A model generated the notes under the pieces. That model was not told where the DNA came from. It worked only from the letters and a program-made list of their open reading frames with translations, and ran no database searches. A DNA stretch of 64,000 nt. Origin: Aquimarina algiphila. Lineage in GTDB: Bacteria; Bacteroidota; Bacteroidia; Flavobacteriales; Flavobacteriaceae. A program made the position numbers and the translations under genes. The stretch is from contig NZ_VLNR01000015.1 of the NCBI RefSeq assembly GCF_007489275.1, positions 1 through 64,000 on the forward strand, given 5' to 3'. Positions 34,805 through 44,900 of the stretch are shown piece by piece (the first letter of the stretch is position 1; the number at the start of each line of letters is the position of its first letter).

Positions 34805-35704
34805 ATGCAATTACTAATATATAGCCTGGTTTATCCAATTATACTAGGGATTTCAAAACTACCATGGCGATTATTTTATGCTTTTTCCACTGGTATTTAT
34901 TTTATTATTTATTATATCGTACGATATAGGAGAAAGACAGTAACAGAAAACCTACAATTGGTTTTTCCAGAAAAGTCCAAAGAGGAAATTTTTAGTATTC
35001 GTAAAAAATTTTATAAACATATGTGTGATATGTTTTTAGAAATGACAAAATCGCTCTCTATTTCTCGTGAAGAACTTATAAAACGGTATAAAGTAACTAA
35101 CCTTGATGAGTTTCATGAGTTTGAAAAGAAAAACAAAAGTATAATTGCCCTGATGGGGCATTACGGAAGTTTTGAATGGTCAAATGCAATAGATTTAGTA
35201 TCTATTAATCCATGTGTTGGTATTTATAAACAGATTGAAAACAAATATTTTGACAGATTGGCACACCGTATCCGCGGACGTTTTAATTCAAGGCTTATTG
35301 CTAGTCATAAGGTCGCAAGACAAATTATAAAAGATAAACAAGAAGATACTGTATGTGCTTATGGAATGATCTCTGACCAATCTCCAAAAATTGGAAATGC
35401 AAAGTATTGGACGAATTTCATGGGAGTAAAAGTTCCTATATTTTTAGGTGGTGAATTTTTAGCACAGCGACTTGATGTAATTGTTCTATACTTACATGTA
35501 GAAAAAGTGAAACGAGGGTATTATGAAGTTCGATTTATACCTATCTCAGAAAATAGTAAAACCGAAGAGAAATATCACGTTACTAAAGAATATCTAAGAT
35601 TATTAGAAGGTCAGATACGAGAAAAACCTCAATATTATTTATGGACTCATAAACGTTGGAAACATAGAAATACTCCAATTCCTGAAGGTGCAGTTGTGGA
35701 TTAA
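34805..35704 (+). CDS. LpxL/HtrB-like acyltransferase, copy 3
   Basis: 299 residues. HX4E is MGHYGSFEW (His119, Glu124), with GIYKQIENKYFDRLAHRIRGRF and YGMISDQSPK. It follows copy 2 by 59 bp and precedes the phosphopantetheinyl transferase gene by 95 bp. All three copies keep the catalytic pair, the C-terminal YYLWTHKRWKHRN block and a terminal acidic VD/ID, so none appears to be decaying. Their exact equal length points to tandem duplication with later divergence. Confidence 0.88.
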   Translation: MQLLIYSLVYPIILGISKLPWRLFYAFSTGIYFIIYYIVRYRRKTVTENLQLVFPEKSKEEIFSIRKKFYKHMCDMFLEMTKSLSISREELIKRYKVTNLDEFHEFEKKNKSIIALMGHYGSFEWSNAIDLVSINPCVGIYKQIENKYFDRLAHRIRGRFNSRLIASHKVARQIIKDKQEDTVCAYGMISDQSPKIGNAKYWTNFMGVKVPIFLGGEFLAQRLDVIVLYLHVEKVKRGYYEVRFIPISENSKTEEKYHVTKEYLRLLEGQIREKPQYYLWTHKRWKHRNTPIPEGAVVD

Positions 35705-35799
35705 TTTGATGTATTTCTATAGGGTATTTGTAATCTATGGCCTTAAATCGATATAGTTATGTATTCTTCAGAAATTGAACTTATTATTATATAACGTAA

Positions 35800-36456
35800 A
35801 TGACTATTATTTTATACAGTAAAATAAGTAAAGAATTTCAAGATGAATGTTTTGAAACTCATATAAATACTATACCTGAAAAACTAAAAAATAAGATTAA
35901 TGCATTTAGAAGATGGCAGGATAAGCAGACCTCTTTACTAGGATTATTACTTTTACGACATGGAATTTCCAGGTTTTCAGACTCTCAGGATGATCCTCTA
36001 CATCTTTTGAAATACAATTCATATGGCAAACCATTTTTGGATATTGATCTAGATTTTAATATTTCGCATTCTGGAGATTTTACTTTTTGTATCATCAGCA
36101 ATGATAATAAAGTAGGTATTGATATCGAAAAAATAAGGGATATTGATGTAACTATATTGAAGTCACAGATGACCGTTACAGAATGGAAAAATATAGTAAA
36201 AGCAGATTCCGTAAAAGATTGTGCTTTTAAATATTGGACACAAAAAGAAGCAGTGGTCAAAGCTATAGGAAAAGGACTTAGTATTGCACTATCTTCCTTT
36301 GCAATTGTAAATGATAAAGCTACAATTGACTCAGACACCTGGCACGTTTATCCTCTTCCAATAAACATTGATGGCTATAGTAGCCACATAGCAATTAATA
36401 AAGAATTATCACCTATAGAATTACCTTGTGAGTTTGTAAATTTTTATAAAAGCTAA
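35800..36456 (+). CDS. Sfp-type 4'-phosphopantetheinyl transferase
   Basis: 218 residues. Motifs of the Sfp/AcpT superfamily: FNISHSGDFTFCII, VGIDIEKIR (Asp108 and Glu110, Mg2+ ligands) and KYWTQKEAVVKAIGKGLS (Trp146, Lys149, Glu150, Lys154). It transfers the phosphopantetheine arm of CoA to a carrier-protein serine, and would activate the ACP and NRPS carrier domain encoded just across the convergent junction. Being the nearest such enzyme, it is probably the cluster's dedicated activator. Its length fits the Sfp class and not the short AcpS class. Confidence 0.92.
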   Translation: MTIILYSKISKEFQDECFETHINTIPEKLKNKINAFRRWQDKQTSLLGLLLLRHGISRFSDSQDDPLHLLKYNSYGKPFLDIDLDFNISHSGDFTFCIISNDNKVGIDIEKIRDIDVTILKSQMTVTEWKNIVKADSVKDCAFKYWTQKEAVVKAIGKGLSIALSSFAIVNDKATIDSDTWHVYPLPINIDGYSSHIAINKELSPIELPCEFVNFYKS

Positions 36457-36491
36457 CCCAATTTTATAACTCCATTTGTTTTTTATTATTC

Positions 36492-37853
36492 CTAAAAGCT
36501 ATACTTTAATCGGGCTTGAATTCTATTGTTATCCTCATAATTACCAAAAAATGTTTTTCTTTTACCATTAAAGAAATCTCCTATCAAACTAAGGTTAAGA
36601 CCACTACTTAAATCATATTGTAATTCTGTTTGTACATATGTATTATCTACTTTGATGTCATGAGTCGCCTCAATTATAAATTTTGCAGAATTACTAATTT
36701 CATATTCTGCTCTTCCAACAAAAGACTCTTGAAAAATATTATTAAGATTAGTATTCGGAACATCTTCTCCACTTTCAATAATCTGATGAACCCATTGTAA
36801 AATAATAAATAAGTTATTTTCTCCTATTACGCTTCCAAAAGTCCTATCTAACCCCACTACATATTGATAAAAAGAATCGTCAATAAAAGGATTAGTTCCT
36901 TTATGATCTTCTGTTCTAAAATATCCAACTTCACCTCGTAAACCATAGTTACCAATTATAGTAGAAAAGTCTGCACCAAACACTTGCAATTTTTTAATTT
37001 TCGGAGTAATCAAAACATTGGCAACTCCGTCTTGACCCAGTATAAACTCCTGATATAAAGAAGGCAAATCATCGAATCCATTGAAGTAACTTACCGAAAA
37101 ATCCCACCCTTTAAATGTTGTACTTACTTTAAAAGCAAACTGAGCACTTCGAATATCTTTTTCGGGTTCCTCAAAATCTTGTAGTTCGAATAATGCAGGT
37201 ACTATTTCACCTGTTGGAAGAATTGCTTGTTGAGGAAAATCAACAAACCACCTCGAGTTCGTTGCAGGAATAATACTAGATTGAAAAACAGGAATAAATA
37301 CACCGTGTATTGTAATATCATCAATATAATATTTAGACAATATAGAATATACTCCAATACGTTCATCATCTGTATCAATAATATCAGAATAGTCTATGGG
37401 GTTTAAATTATTGGTAGGGTTAATCCCATCTGCCTCGCCCCATGTAATTATTTGTTTTCCTATTCTTATATCCATAGTATTCATATAGATATCAATGTAA
37501 GCTTCATCTAAAAACACTCGTCTTCGATCAGGATCTGCTATATCATCACGGATTTCAACACCACCAAAAAAATGATAATTTTTAATAGCCTTGCTTTCTA
37601 CTTCTAATTGTAAAATCCCTTGATTTCTCGAATTGATTTTCTCTTCTTCAATATTATTATTCTCAAAATAACTAATGTGATCTAACTCTATAAAACCACC
37701 TATTTGGTATTTTTTTTCCTTTTGAGCTTGCAATGATGCCATACAAGCTATAATCATTAATACAAGACTGAAATATTTCTTTTTAGAAAAAAACTCAAAT
37801 GTACTTTTTTTTATATCGTGTTTACGTTGTTTATAATTCAAGGTTATAGTCAA
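36492..37853 (-). CDS. Outer-membrane porin-like protein of the export module
   Basis: 453 residues. A long basic N-region precedes a signal peptide core (KKKYFSLVLMIIACMASLQAQ), then beta-barrel strands to a terminal aromatic residue (RIQARLKYSF). The motif RIGKQIITWGEADGINPTNNLNPIDYSD matches DUF1302-type proteins, which in other bacteria are encoded with an MMPL transporter and a LolA/DUF1329-like protein. All three are present here in series. The gene is 225 bp downstream of the LolA-like gene, so it may have its own promoter. I infer an outer-membrane exit for the cluster product or a lipid. Confidence 0.78.
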   Translation of the reverse strand: MTITLNYKQRKHDIKKSTFEFFSKKKYFSLVLMIIACMASLQAQKEKKYQIGGFIELDHISYFENNNIEEEKINSRNQGILQLEVESKAIKNYHFFGGVEIRDDIADPDRRRVFLDEAYIDIYMNTMDIRIGKQIITWGEADGINPTNNLNPIDYSDIIDTDDERIGVYSILSKYYIDDITIHGVFIPVFQSSIIPATNSRWFVDFPQQAILPTGEIVPALFELQDFEEPEKDIRSAQFAFKVSTTFKGWDFSVSYFNGFDDLPSLYQEFILGQDGVANVLITPKIKKLQVFGADFSTIIGNYGLRGEVGYFRTEDHKGTNPFIDDSFYQYVVGLDRTFGSVIGENNLFIILQWVHQIIESGEDVPNTNLNNIFQESFVGRAEYEISNSAKFIIEATHDIKVDNTYVQTELQYDLSSGLNLSLIGDFFNGKRKTFFGNYEDNNRIQARLKYSF

Positions 37854-38078
37854 TTATAAATTAAAGAATTCTTTTTTTCACAAAAGAGATTACTTTTGTC
37901 AGGGTAATATTTAATTAAGAATAAGTATCCGATTAAAATACATGATGATTAAAACACAAATCAATCATTAATAGACCATCATCACCTCTTCAAAAGGACA
38001 CTTATTCTATTACTTTTTAGGTTATTTTAATACTATACTTTCATAAGGTTATTAATTAAGGTTAAACATTCTACTTTA

Positions 38079-38885
38079 TTATTCATAAGAGTATTCTTTC
38101 TCTAAATTTCGTTTAGAAAAAATATCGGTTTCCACTCCTGTATTTATTTGAAAATCAGCAAATTTTAAAATAGTTTTATGATTTGTTTTATGATTATTCA
38201 TAGTAATTACATAAGCTCTTGATTTTTCGCTATTAGCCACTTTTTTTACATCAGAGGTCGTTAATGTTTTTATATGCACTTTGTTTTTATTGTAAAAGTT
38301 TATTTTGGCAATTACAAAATCAGATTTTCTTACATATATTTCTCTTTTTGAATATCCAGTTTCTTTGATTTTTGATGTTGAAATCGGTATTGCTTCTACC
38401 AAGAAACAATTTTGTCCATCTATAGTTTCCTCTTTGATAATAGTATATTTAAAATCTTCAAGATCCTCTGTTCCCATATCTTCATAAGTAAAATCAGATC
38501 CAACAAAATTATCGGTTTGATTACTGGATGAAATTCTTCTGGTTTTACCTAAAGCAGGTAAATACAACCATTGATCATCATCACGATCAGAATACTCTAT
38601 CGCCAAAAAAGAAGTTCCTTTGACATCAGAAGGTGATGTAAATCTTATAATTGATGATCGATTTCTTGTCTCATCACTTTTTATAACCTGATTTATAGTC
38701 CTAGCTCTTGTTTTTCCTTTTTTATTTACCAATGTCATGGTAATATCTATTTTCTCATCATCTGCAAAAACTTGTCTTTCATTTTTGGTCATCACCTCTA
38801 AGCCAGTTTGTGCAGATAGCATCGAAATATTAAAAGAAAACACGGCTAGAATTACTGATATTCTTACTATTTTAAAAGTTCTCAT
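38079..38885 (-). CDS. LolA-like outer membrane lipoprotein-sorting protein
   Basis: 268 residues with a signal peptide (IVRISVILAVFSFNISMLSAQ). The body matches the PF17131-like LolA fold: TMTLVNKKGKTRART, RFTSPSDVKGTSFLAIEYSDRDDDQWLYLPALGKTRRI, SDFTYEDMGTEDLEDF, then REIYVRKSDFVIAKINFYNK. Proteins of this type are periplasmic and pair with MMPL-type transporters, presumably carrying a lipid through the periplasm. It starts 21 bp after the transporter gene. The LolA label is structural; there is no evidence it serves general lipoprotein sorting. Confidence 0.85.
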   Translation of the reverse strand: MRTFKIVRISVILAVFSFNISMLSAQTGLEVMTKNERQVFADDEKIDITMTLVNKKGKTRARTINQVIKSDETRNRSSIIRFTSPSDVKGTSFLAIEYSDRDDDQWLYLPALGKTRRISSSNQTDNFVGSDFTYEDMGTEDLEDFKYTIIKEETIDGQNCFLVEAIPISTSKIKETGYSKREIYVRKSDFVIAKINFYNKNKVHIKTLTTSDVKKVANSEKSRAYVITMNNHKTNHKTILKFADFQINTGVETDIFSKRNLEKEYSYE

Positions 38886-38906
38886 TGTTTTAAGTTTTAT
38901 AAAGTT

Positions 38907-41279
38907 TTAATTAGATTCTTCAGATAAAGCCATTGTCTTTTTTATAACTTTCTGAGGTGCTTCTTCTTTGATTGCTTCTATGTTTTTTTCTTCTTGTTGC
39001 CCCTTTTGTTGAAACAATGATTTTGGTTTAAAAATTCCTAAAAGTGAAGGAAACAATACCAATGACCCAAATGCTACTGTTATCATTGTCAATGATATTA
39101 ACCATCCGAAATATTGTATTGGCAGAAACCCTGAAAAAACGAATACGATGAAACCAAGAATATTAGAAACTACATCATAAATTATGGCTTTCCCAGAAGT
39201 TAAAATAGTGGTTTCTGTTGCCCTTTCTAAATTAGAATCTATCATCATTTCTTCTTTAAATCGTAATAGATAATGAATTGCAAAATCGATCCCGATTCCG
39301 ATTCCGATTGCAGTTATTATAGCGGTACCTGTTTCTAGTCGAATCCCCAGAAACCCCATAAAACCAAAGGTTAATATGCTTGATACGGTAAGAGGAACAA
39401 TACTTAAAAATCCCAGTGACATGGATCTTAAAACAATCATACAAAAGATCAAAACGATTAAAATAGCCAGAAAAATATTTTGGATTTTTCCATTTACTAT
39501 ATATCGTATTTGCGCCAGCCAAAACATTACTTCTCCTCCAAATTCTATATTAGCTTCACCTTTAAAATTTTCATTTACATAAGTCTCAAAAGTTTTATAC
39601 AATTGTATATGTTCTTCTTGTTCAGAGGTAGTCAAGAAGAGTTTTACTTTTGCTCTCTGATAATCATAATCGATAAGATCTCCAAAATCCCCAGGGTCAC
39701 CAGACATGGAGTATAACAATAGATACTGTGCTATTGTGTTTTTTGAATCAGGAATGGTGTTATACCTTGGATCTGCATCGTTCATCTGCAGATTCATTCG
39801 TTTTATAATATCTGAGAATGAACTACTATATCCAATTCCTGGTTGAGATTCTGCGAATTTTTGAAAACCAGCAATCTTTTTTAAGAATTCAGGATCTTTT
39901 ATCATATTGGCTTCTTTGGCCTCTATCATGATATCCATGGTACGTACTCCTCCTAATTTGTCATTAAATTTCTCGAATGTAGAACGTAAGACATGTTCTT
40001 TTGGGAAATACTTCACAAAGTCGTTTCCTACTCTAATCTTGCTTATTCCAATACCCGAAATAACAAATAAGAGTAATGTACCGATCAAAATTCTTACTCT
40101 ATACTTTAATGATACTTTGGCAACCCATAATAAAAACTTATTAAGAAGAGCTTCTCTATTTTTTCTGGTTTTCTTCTCTCCTTTCTTCTTTGATAATGAC
40201 AAAATTGCAGGAATAAGTAATATAGATACCAACAAGGTAGAGATGATACCTAAAGAAGTGATGATTCCAAATTCTTGTATCGATGTTACTTTAAAAATAA
40301 TTAAAGTAGCTGATCCAATAGCCGAGGTTATCCCTGTCATTAAAACTGCAGGACCAATCTTTTTTACAGTTTCTCTAGCGGCCGCTTTTCTATTCTCACT
40401 AGTCAGAATCTCTTCATAATATCGATGAAGAACATGAATACCATAAGAACTCGATATGGCAATCATAAGCATTGGAAGTACCGAAGATACAACTGTTATG
40501 GAAAAACCGATATGCCCCATTAATCCCATTGTCCAAATAATACTTAAAATAACAACCACAAAAGGCAGTATTACTCCTTTTGCCGAGCGAAAGGAAATAA
40601 AATATCCTATCAATACTAATAGCAGTCCTAATGGTAAAAGAAGATTAACATCATCTTGAATACCTGTATCAATTTCATGAGAATTTATTGGTGCTCCTGC
40701 TAGATAAAATTTCTCATCTCCTTCATACTTTTTAATGATTTCAGAAATTTGATTATACACTATCGTTTGGTCATAATCCTCATTGAGATTAGCAATGATA
40801 GATGTAAATTTAGCATCCTTAGATACTAAACGTCCAATTACTAACTCATTAGAAAACACCTCTTTTCTCAATTCCCATATCTCTTGTTTGCTTGCTGGAA
40901 CTTCTTCCATCAAAGGACCAACATCTAATCCCCAATCCTTACCTTGTATATTATTGATTGTGGATAAACTTGTAATTTCATCTCCGATAACACCTTCAAC
41001 AGTTTCTATTTCTTTAGAGATATTTATAATCTTATTAAGTGTTTTTTTATTAAAGATATTTTCAGTTTCTATACCTACGATTAAAACATCTTTTTTACCA
41101 AAAACCTCTTCCAGGTAATCATTTGTTTTTACAATAGGATCATCTTTTGGAAGTTCTGAATCCTGATTATTTTTGGTTTTAAGTTTAGTTACTCCTGTTC
41201 CTAAAAGAATAGTAGTGACCAAAAGTGCAATAAGAACCAACCATGGTCTCTTATATATAATATTGGCTATAAATTTCAT
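38907..41279 (-). CDS. MMPL/RND-family transporter
   Basis: 790 residues with the RND duplication: TM1 near 13-30, a periplasmic loop to about 200, TMs 2-6 (about 210-375), TM7 near 395, a second periplasmic loop (about 415-605) and TMs 8-12 (about 610-760). A charged tail follows. Conserved segments include ISSSYGIHVLHRYYEE and GIGIDFAIHYLLRFKEE, where the acidic/His relay sits. MMPL proteins export lipids, lipopeptides and polyene pigments. Position between the SRPBCC gene (36 bp) and LolA-like gene (21 bp), downstream of the NRPS, suggests export of the lipid product. Confidence 0.9.
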   Translation of the reverse strand: MKFIANIIYKRPWLVLIALLVTTILLGTGVTKLKTKNNQDSELPKDDPIVKTNDYLEEVFGKKDVLIVGIETENIFNKKTLNKIINISKEIETVEGVIGDEITSLSTINNIQGKDWGLDVGPLMEEVPASKQEIWELRKEVFSNELVIGRLVSKDAKFTSIIANLNEDYDQTIVYNQISEIIKKYEGDEKFYLAGAPINSHEIDTGIQDDVNLLLPLGLLLVLIGYFISFRSAKGVILPFVVVILSIIWTMGLMGHIGFSITVVSSVLPMLMIAISSSYGIHVLHRYYEEILTSENRKAAARETVKKIGPAVLMTGITSAIGSATLIIFKVTSIQEFGIITSLGIISTLLVSILLIPAILSLSKKKGEKKTRKNREALLNKFLLWVAKVSLKYRVRILIGTLLLFVISGIGISKIRVGNDFVKYFPKEHVLRSTFEKFNDKLGGVRTMDIMIEAKEANMIKDPEFLKKIAGFQKFAESQPGIGYSSSFSDIIKRMNLQMNDADPRYNTIPDSKNTIAQYLLLYSMSGDPGDFGDLIDYDYQRAKVKLFLTTSEQEEHIQLYKTFETYVNENFKGEANIEFGGEVMFWLAQIRYIVNGKIQNIFLAILIVLIFCMIVLRSMSLGFLSIVPLTVSSILTFGFMGFLGIRLETGTAIITAIGIGIGIDFAIHYLLRFKEEMMIDSNLERATETTILTSGKAIIYDVVSNILGFIVFVFSGFLPIQYFGWLISLTMITVAFGSLVLFPSLLGIFKPKSLFQQKGQQEEKNIEAIKEEAPQKVIKKTMALSEESN

Positions 41280-41315
41280 TTTGAAAGATTATAATTGGTT
41301 AGGGGATTTAATAAT

Positions 41316-41750
41316 TTAGACACTCATCATACTTTGAGAGATCAACTTGTTAAGATTAGTTCCATCTTTTTTCATGACTTTCTCAGTAGCTTTTTTTATA
41401 ATCATCAGCGGAATTAGTCCAAAGTATTTTCCTGGATCCATTTCAAAATACCAGTCAAACTTTGTTGCTTTACCATTTTTAATAGATTCAAAACTTTGCT
41501 GCCCTTTCATAGGAAAAGCTCCTTCGACACTTTTATAATTTCTAAGATGAAATGCTTCGGTGCTAATTTGCATAACGAAGGTTTCTTTTCTACCTAAGAA
41601 ATCATATTGTAACCTTAGTTGATCATCAACCATTTGCTCAACTTTTTTTACAGAAGAAACCCAGCTGACTTCATTTACGGGATCATTGACGAATTCATAA
41701 ACATCTTTGATGTTATGATCTAAATAAAATGTTTGTTTAATAGATATCAT
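41316..41750 (-). CDS. SRPBCC/START-like protein
   Basis: 144 residues, no signal peptide. The helix-grip fold pattern is visible: N-terminal FYLDHNIKDVYEFVNDPVNEVSWVSSVKKVE, a run of beta strands, and a long C-terminal helix (IKKATEKVMKKDGTNLNKLISQ). Such proteins bind hydrophobic ligands or act as cyclases; the class gives no specific reaction. It is the first gene of the probable export transcript (36 bp before the transporter gene) and 179 bp after the NRPS gene. Ligand binding of the lipid product is inference. Confidence 0.8.
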   Translation of the reverse strand: MISIKQTFYLDHNIKDVYEFVNDPVNEVSWVSSVKKVEQMVDDQLRLQYDFLGRKETFVMQISTEAFHLRNYKSVEGAFPMKGQQSFESIKNGKATKFDWYFEMDPGKYFGLIPLMIIKKATEKVMKKDGTNLNKLISQSMMSV

Positions 41751-41767
41751 AATGTTGTTTTAGTTTT

Positions 41768-41777
41768 AGGTCGACCT
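41768..41777. promoter_or_regulatory. 10-bp palindrome upstream of the SRPBCC gene
   Basis: AGGTCGACCT is a perfect palindrome lying 18 bp from the ATG at 41750 within the 179-bp gap after the NRPS. It could be an operator. No regulator gene is nearby to pair with it. Confidence 0.25.
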
Positions 41778-41929
41778 TATTTAAATATGTATAATTGGTT
41801 TATGGAAACTTATCAGAAAGTATTCATATGGTTACATAATACGTTCATTAGAATTAGCCAAAACTTGCGAAACATACTCTCTGACAAGTCCATAAAATGA
41901 AATGTGATATATAAATTTTAATAGTTCTG

Positions 41930-44900
41930 CTATATCAATACAGCACTTTCAACCTTGTTATATTCTGTGAATATTTGTTGTAAAGTTCCTGCTAATACTG
42001 TTGCATTAGGTTGGTACATCATTGTACTATGATTACCGGGTACATCATACACTTTTAAATCTTTAATATTACAACGATCCCACCCTAGATTAATTCCTAT
42101 TTGCTCTATAAGAGGCTCTTGTACAGCTCTTAATAAGTTAATCTTACCATTATAGGGTTTTGCTTCATATAGAGATAATGCTGTACCATTGGATATATAC
42201 ACATCAAGATATCTTCTCATCTGATCCTTATTGATGTCATCAGTAACAATATGACCTTTCTTTGCCCGCTCTATTACCATGTCAAACATTTTATCTACAG
42301 ATTCACATGCTCGAAGTTCTTCTGGGTTAATAGTAAGTGTTTTTCCGTAAGGTATTGCCAAATCTCTGGCAAACCAGGATAATAAAATAGCATCATCAAA
42401 CTCTTCTGAATCATCATATAAAGGAGATCTGGTATCTAATAGTGTCACTGTAGCGACTTCCTCTCCTTGATCTTTTAATTGATGTGCGATTTCTGTAGCG
42501 ATTAAACCACCAAAACAATATCCAACCAAATGAAAAGGTCCTTCTTTCTGTATCGATTTAATGTTCTTTATGTAATCTGTAGCGATATCTTCTACCGTGA
42601 TATGCGGAGTTCCATCCTCATATAAATAAGGAACCTGAAGTCCATAAATACTATATGAATCTTTTATTGATTCTACCATCGAAGAATAACAAAACACATT
42701 TCCGCCAATAGGATGAATACAAAATATAGGTTCTTGAGCAGAAGTTCCTTTTTGTAATTGAACTACAGGGGAACCTTTAGAAATTTCTTTTTTATCTCTT
42801 ATTATTTCTCCTAATTTTTCTATTGTAGGGTATTGAAACAATACTGAAATTGCTAAACTATCACCAAAAATCAATTTAATATCACTCATTATACTTACAG
42901 CAAGCATAGAATGTCCTCCCAAATGAAAGAAATCATCTTTTACTCCAATTGGAGAGATTTTTAGTGTTCTCTCCCATATCTTTTGCAGCTCTAATTCGAC
43001 TACATCTCTTGGAAGTACCAATTCTGTTTCTTCTCTTTTATATTCTGGTACAGGAAGTTTCTGATAATCAATTTTTCCATTGTTTGTTAAAGCGAACTCT
43101 TTCATTTCAATAAAAATTGAAGGAATCATATAATCAGGGAGCTTGTCTAATAAATAATTTCTTAGTTTTTTATCGATAGCTTCCCCTTCTTCCTCTAAAA
43201 TATAGTATGCAACAATGCGTATATCATCATCTTGCATAATCCTGGTGGTCACGACTGCATTTTTAACTTCAGGATGAGAAACTAATAATGTTTGTATTTC
43301 GCCAAGTTCAATTCTAAATCCTCTTATTTTAACTTGTGCATCTGCTCTACCTACATATTTTAGATCTCCATTTTTATATAGCTGAGCCAAATCCCCGCTT
43401 TTATATAATCGAGCTTTAGGATCACTACTAAAAGGGTCTTTAATAAACCGTTCTGATGTAAGTTCTGGACGATGTAGATACTCTACCGCCAAACCTTCTC
43501 CTCCAACATAAATCTCTCCAGTCACACCATATGGTACAGGTTTAAGTTCACTATCTAATAAGTAAATTTTCATATCAGGAATAGGTTCCCCAATCATACT
43601 TTTTGATGATAATAAATCATCTTTAGTTATTTCTCTATATGTAGTATGTACCGTTGTTTCTGTAATCCCATACATATTAATGAGTTGAGGTTTACTATCT
43701 CCATGATAATCCATCCAAGGTTTTAAAGTGGGAATATCCAAAGCTTCTCCTCCAAATACCACGTATGATAGTGCTAATTCTTTTGATTCATTGACAGAAA
43801 CCTCATAATCAATAAGTTGTTTAAATGCAGAAGGTGTTTGATTTAATACAGTAACCTTATGATTAGCTAATAAATTATAAAATGATTCTGGAGTTCTGCT
43901 CTCTTCATAAGAAACGACTACAAGTTTGGCTCCATACAAAAGAGCTCCCCAAATTTCCCACACACTAAAATCAAAGGCATAAGAATGAAACAAACTCCAA
44001 ACATCATTCTCATTAAATCTATACCAATGATCTGTAGCAGAAAATAATCTTAATACATTGTGATGTGTATTTAATACTCCTTTAGGTTTTCCTGTCGAAC
44101 CAGAAGTATAAATTACATATGCTAATTCATCTTTTTGAGTTATTAGATTAAGGTTTTCTTTTGAATTGGTTTCAATTACCCTCCAATCGGTTTCTAAGTC
44201 AACTATTTCGATTTGCTCTCCTAATGTGGTTAATTTCTCTTTTCCATGAGTTATAACTATTGGTGTTTTTGCATCATCAATAATTAGTTCTAGTCGTTCT
44301 TTAGGATTTGTAGGGTCTAAGGGGACATATGCTCCTCCAGATTTTAAAATCCCCATTATTCCTATGAGTACTTCGATAGATCTATCAACGCACAAACCAA
44401 TTAAAGTTCCTTTTTCTGCACCTAAGCTTCTTAAATGATGTGCTAGCGCGTTTGCTTTTTTATTAAGCTCATCATAAGTTATTTCTTTGTCCTCAAAAAC
44501 GGCTGCTGTGGCATTTGGATTTCTGGCAACCATAGTTTCAAAACCTTCATGTAAGGTGGCAAAATCAGGAGTTTTTTGTGGCTTTTCTTTCCATATGTTT
44601 AAAATTTCTTGTTGTTCTTCTTCCAACATTATTGGTAGTTTTGCAACAGATGATTTTGGATTTTCAACTATTGCATACAATAGATTTTTAAAATGTTTAA
44701 TAACCTGAATCACCGTCTCACTATTTAACAAGTCGGTATTATATTTAAATAATCCTTGTAATTCTTCATTGACTACATTACCCATTTCGAGGCTAATTTC
44801 GAACTGTCCTTCTTGTTGATCTACATCAAATAATTGTATATCTAATAACGAATTCTCTTCATTTGCCCCTAAAGACGCCATAACATCATCTAGAACAGGT

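Noticed and set aside
36985..37010. Repeat arrays or CRISPR in AT-rich intergenic DNA across the window
   Set aside because: I looked for evenly spaced direct repeats in the intergenic regions and found none; the only repeats are short inverted ones.
39907..40419. 170-residue plus-strand ORF opposite the MMPL gene
   Set aside because: Antisense shadow of a well-conserved transporter; no promoter, no ribosome site and a composition mirroring the hydrophobic helices.
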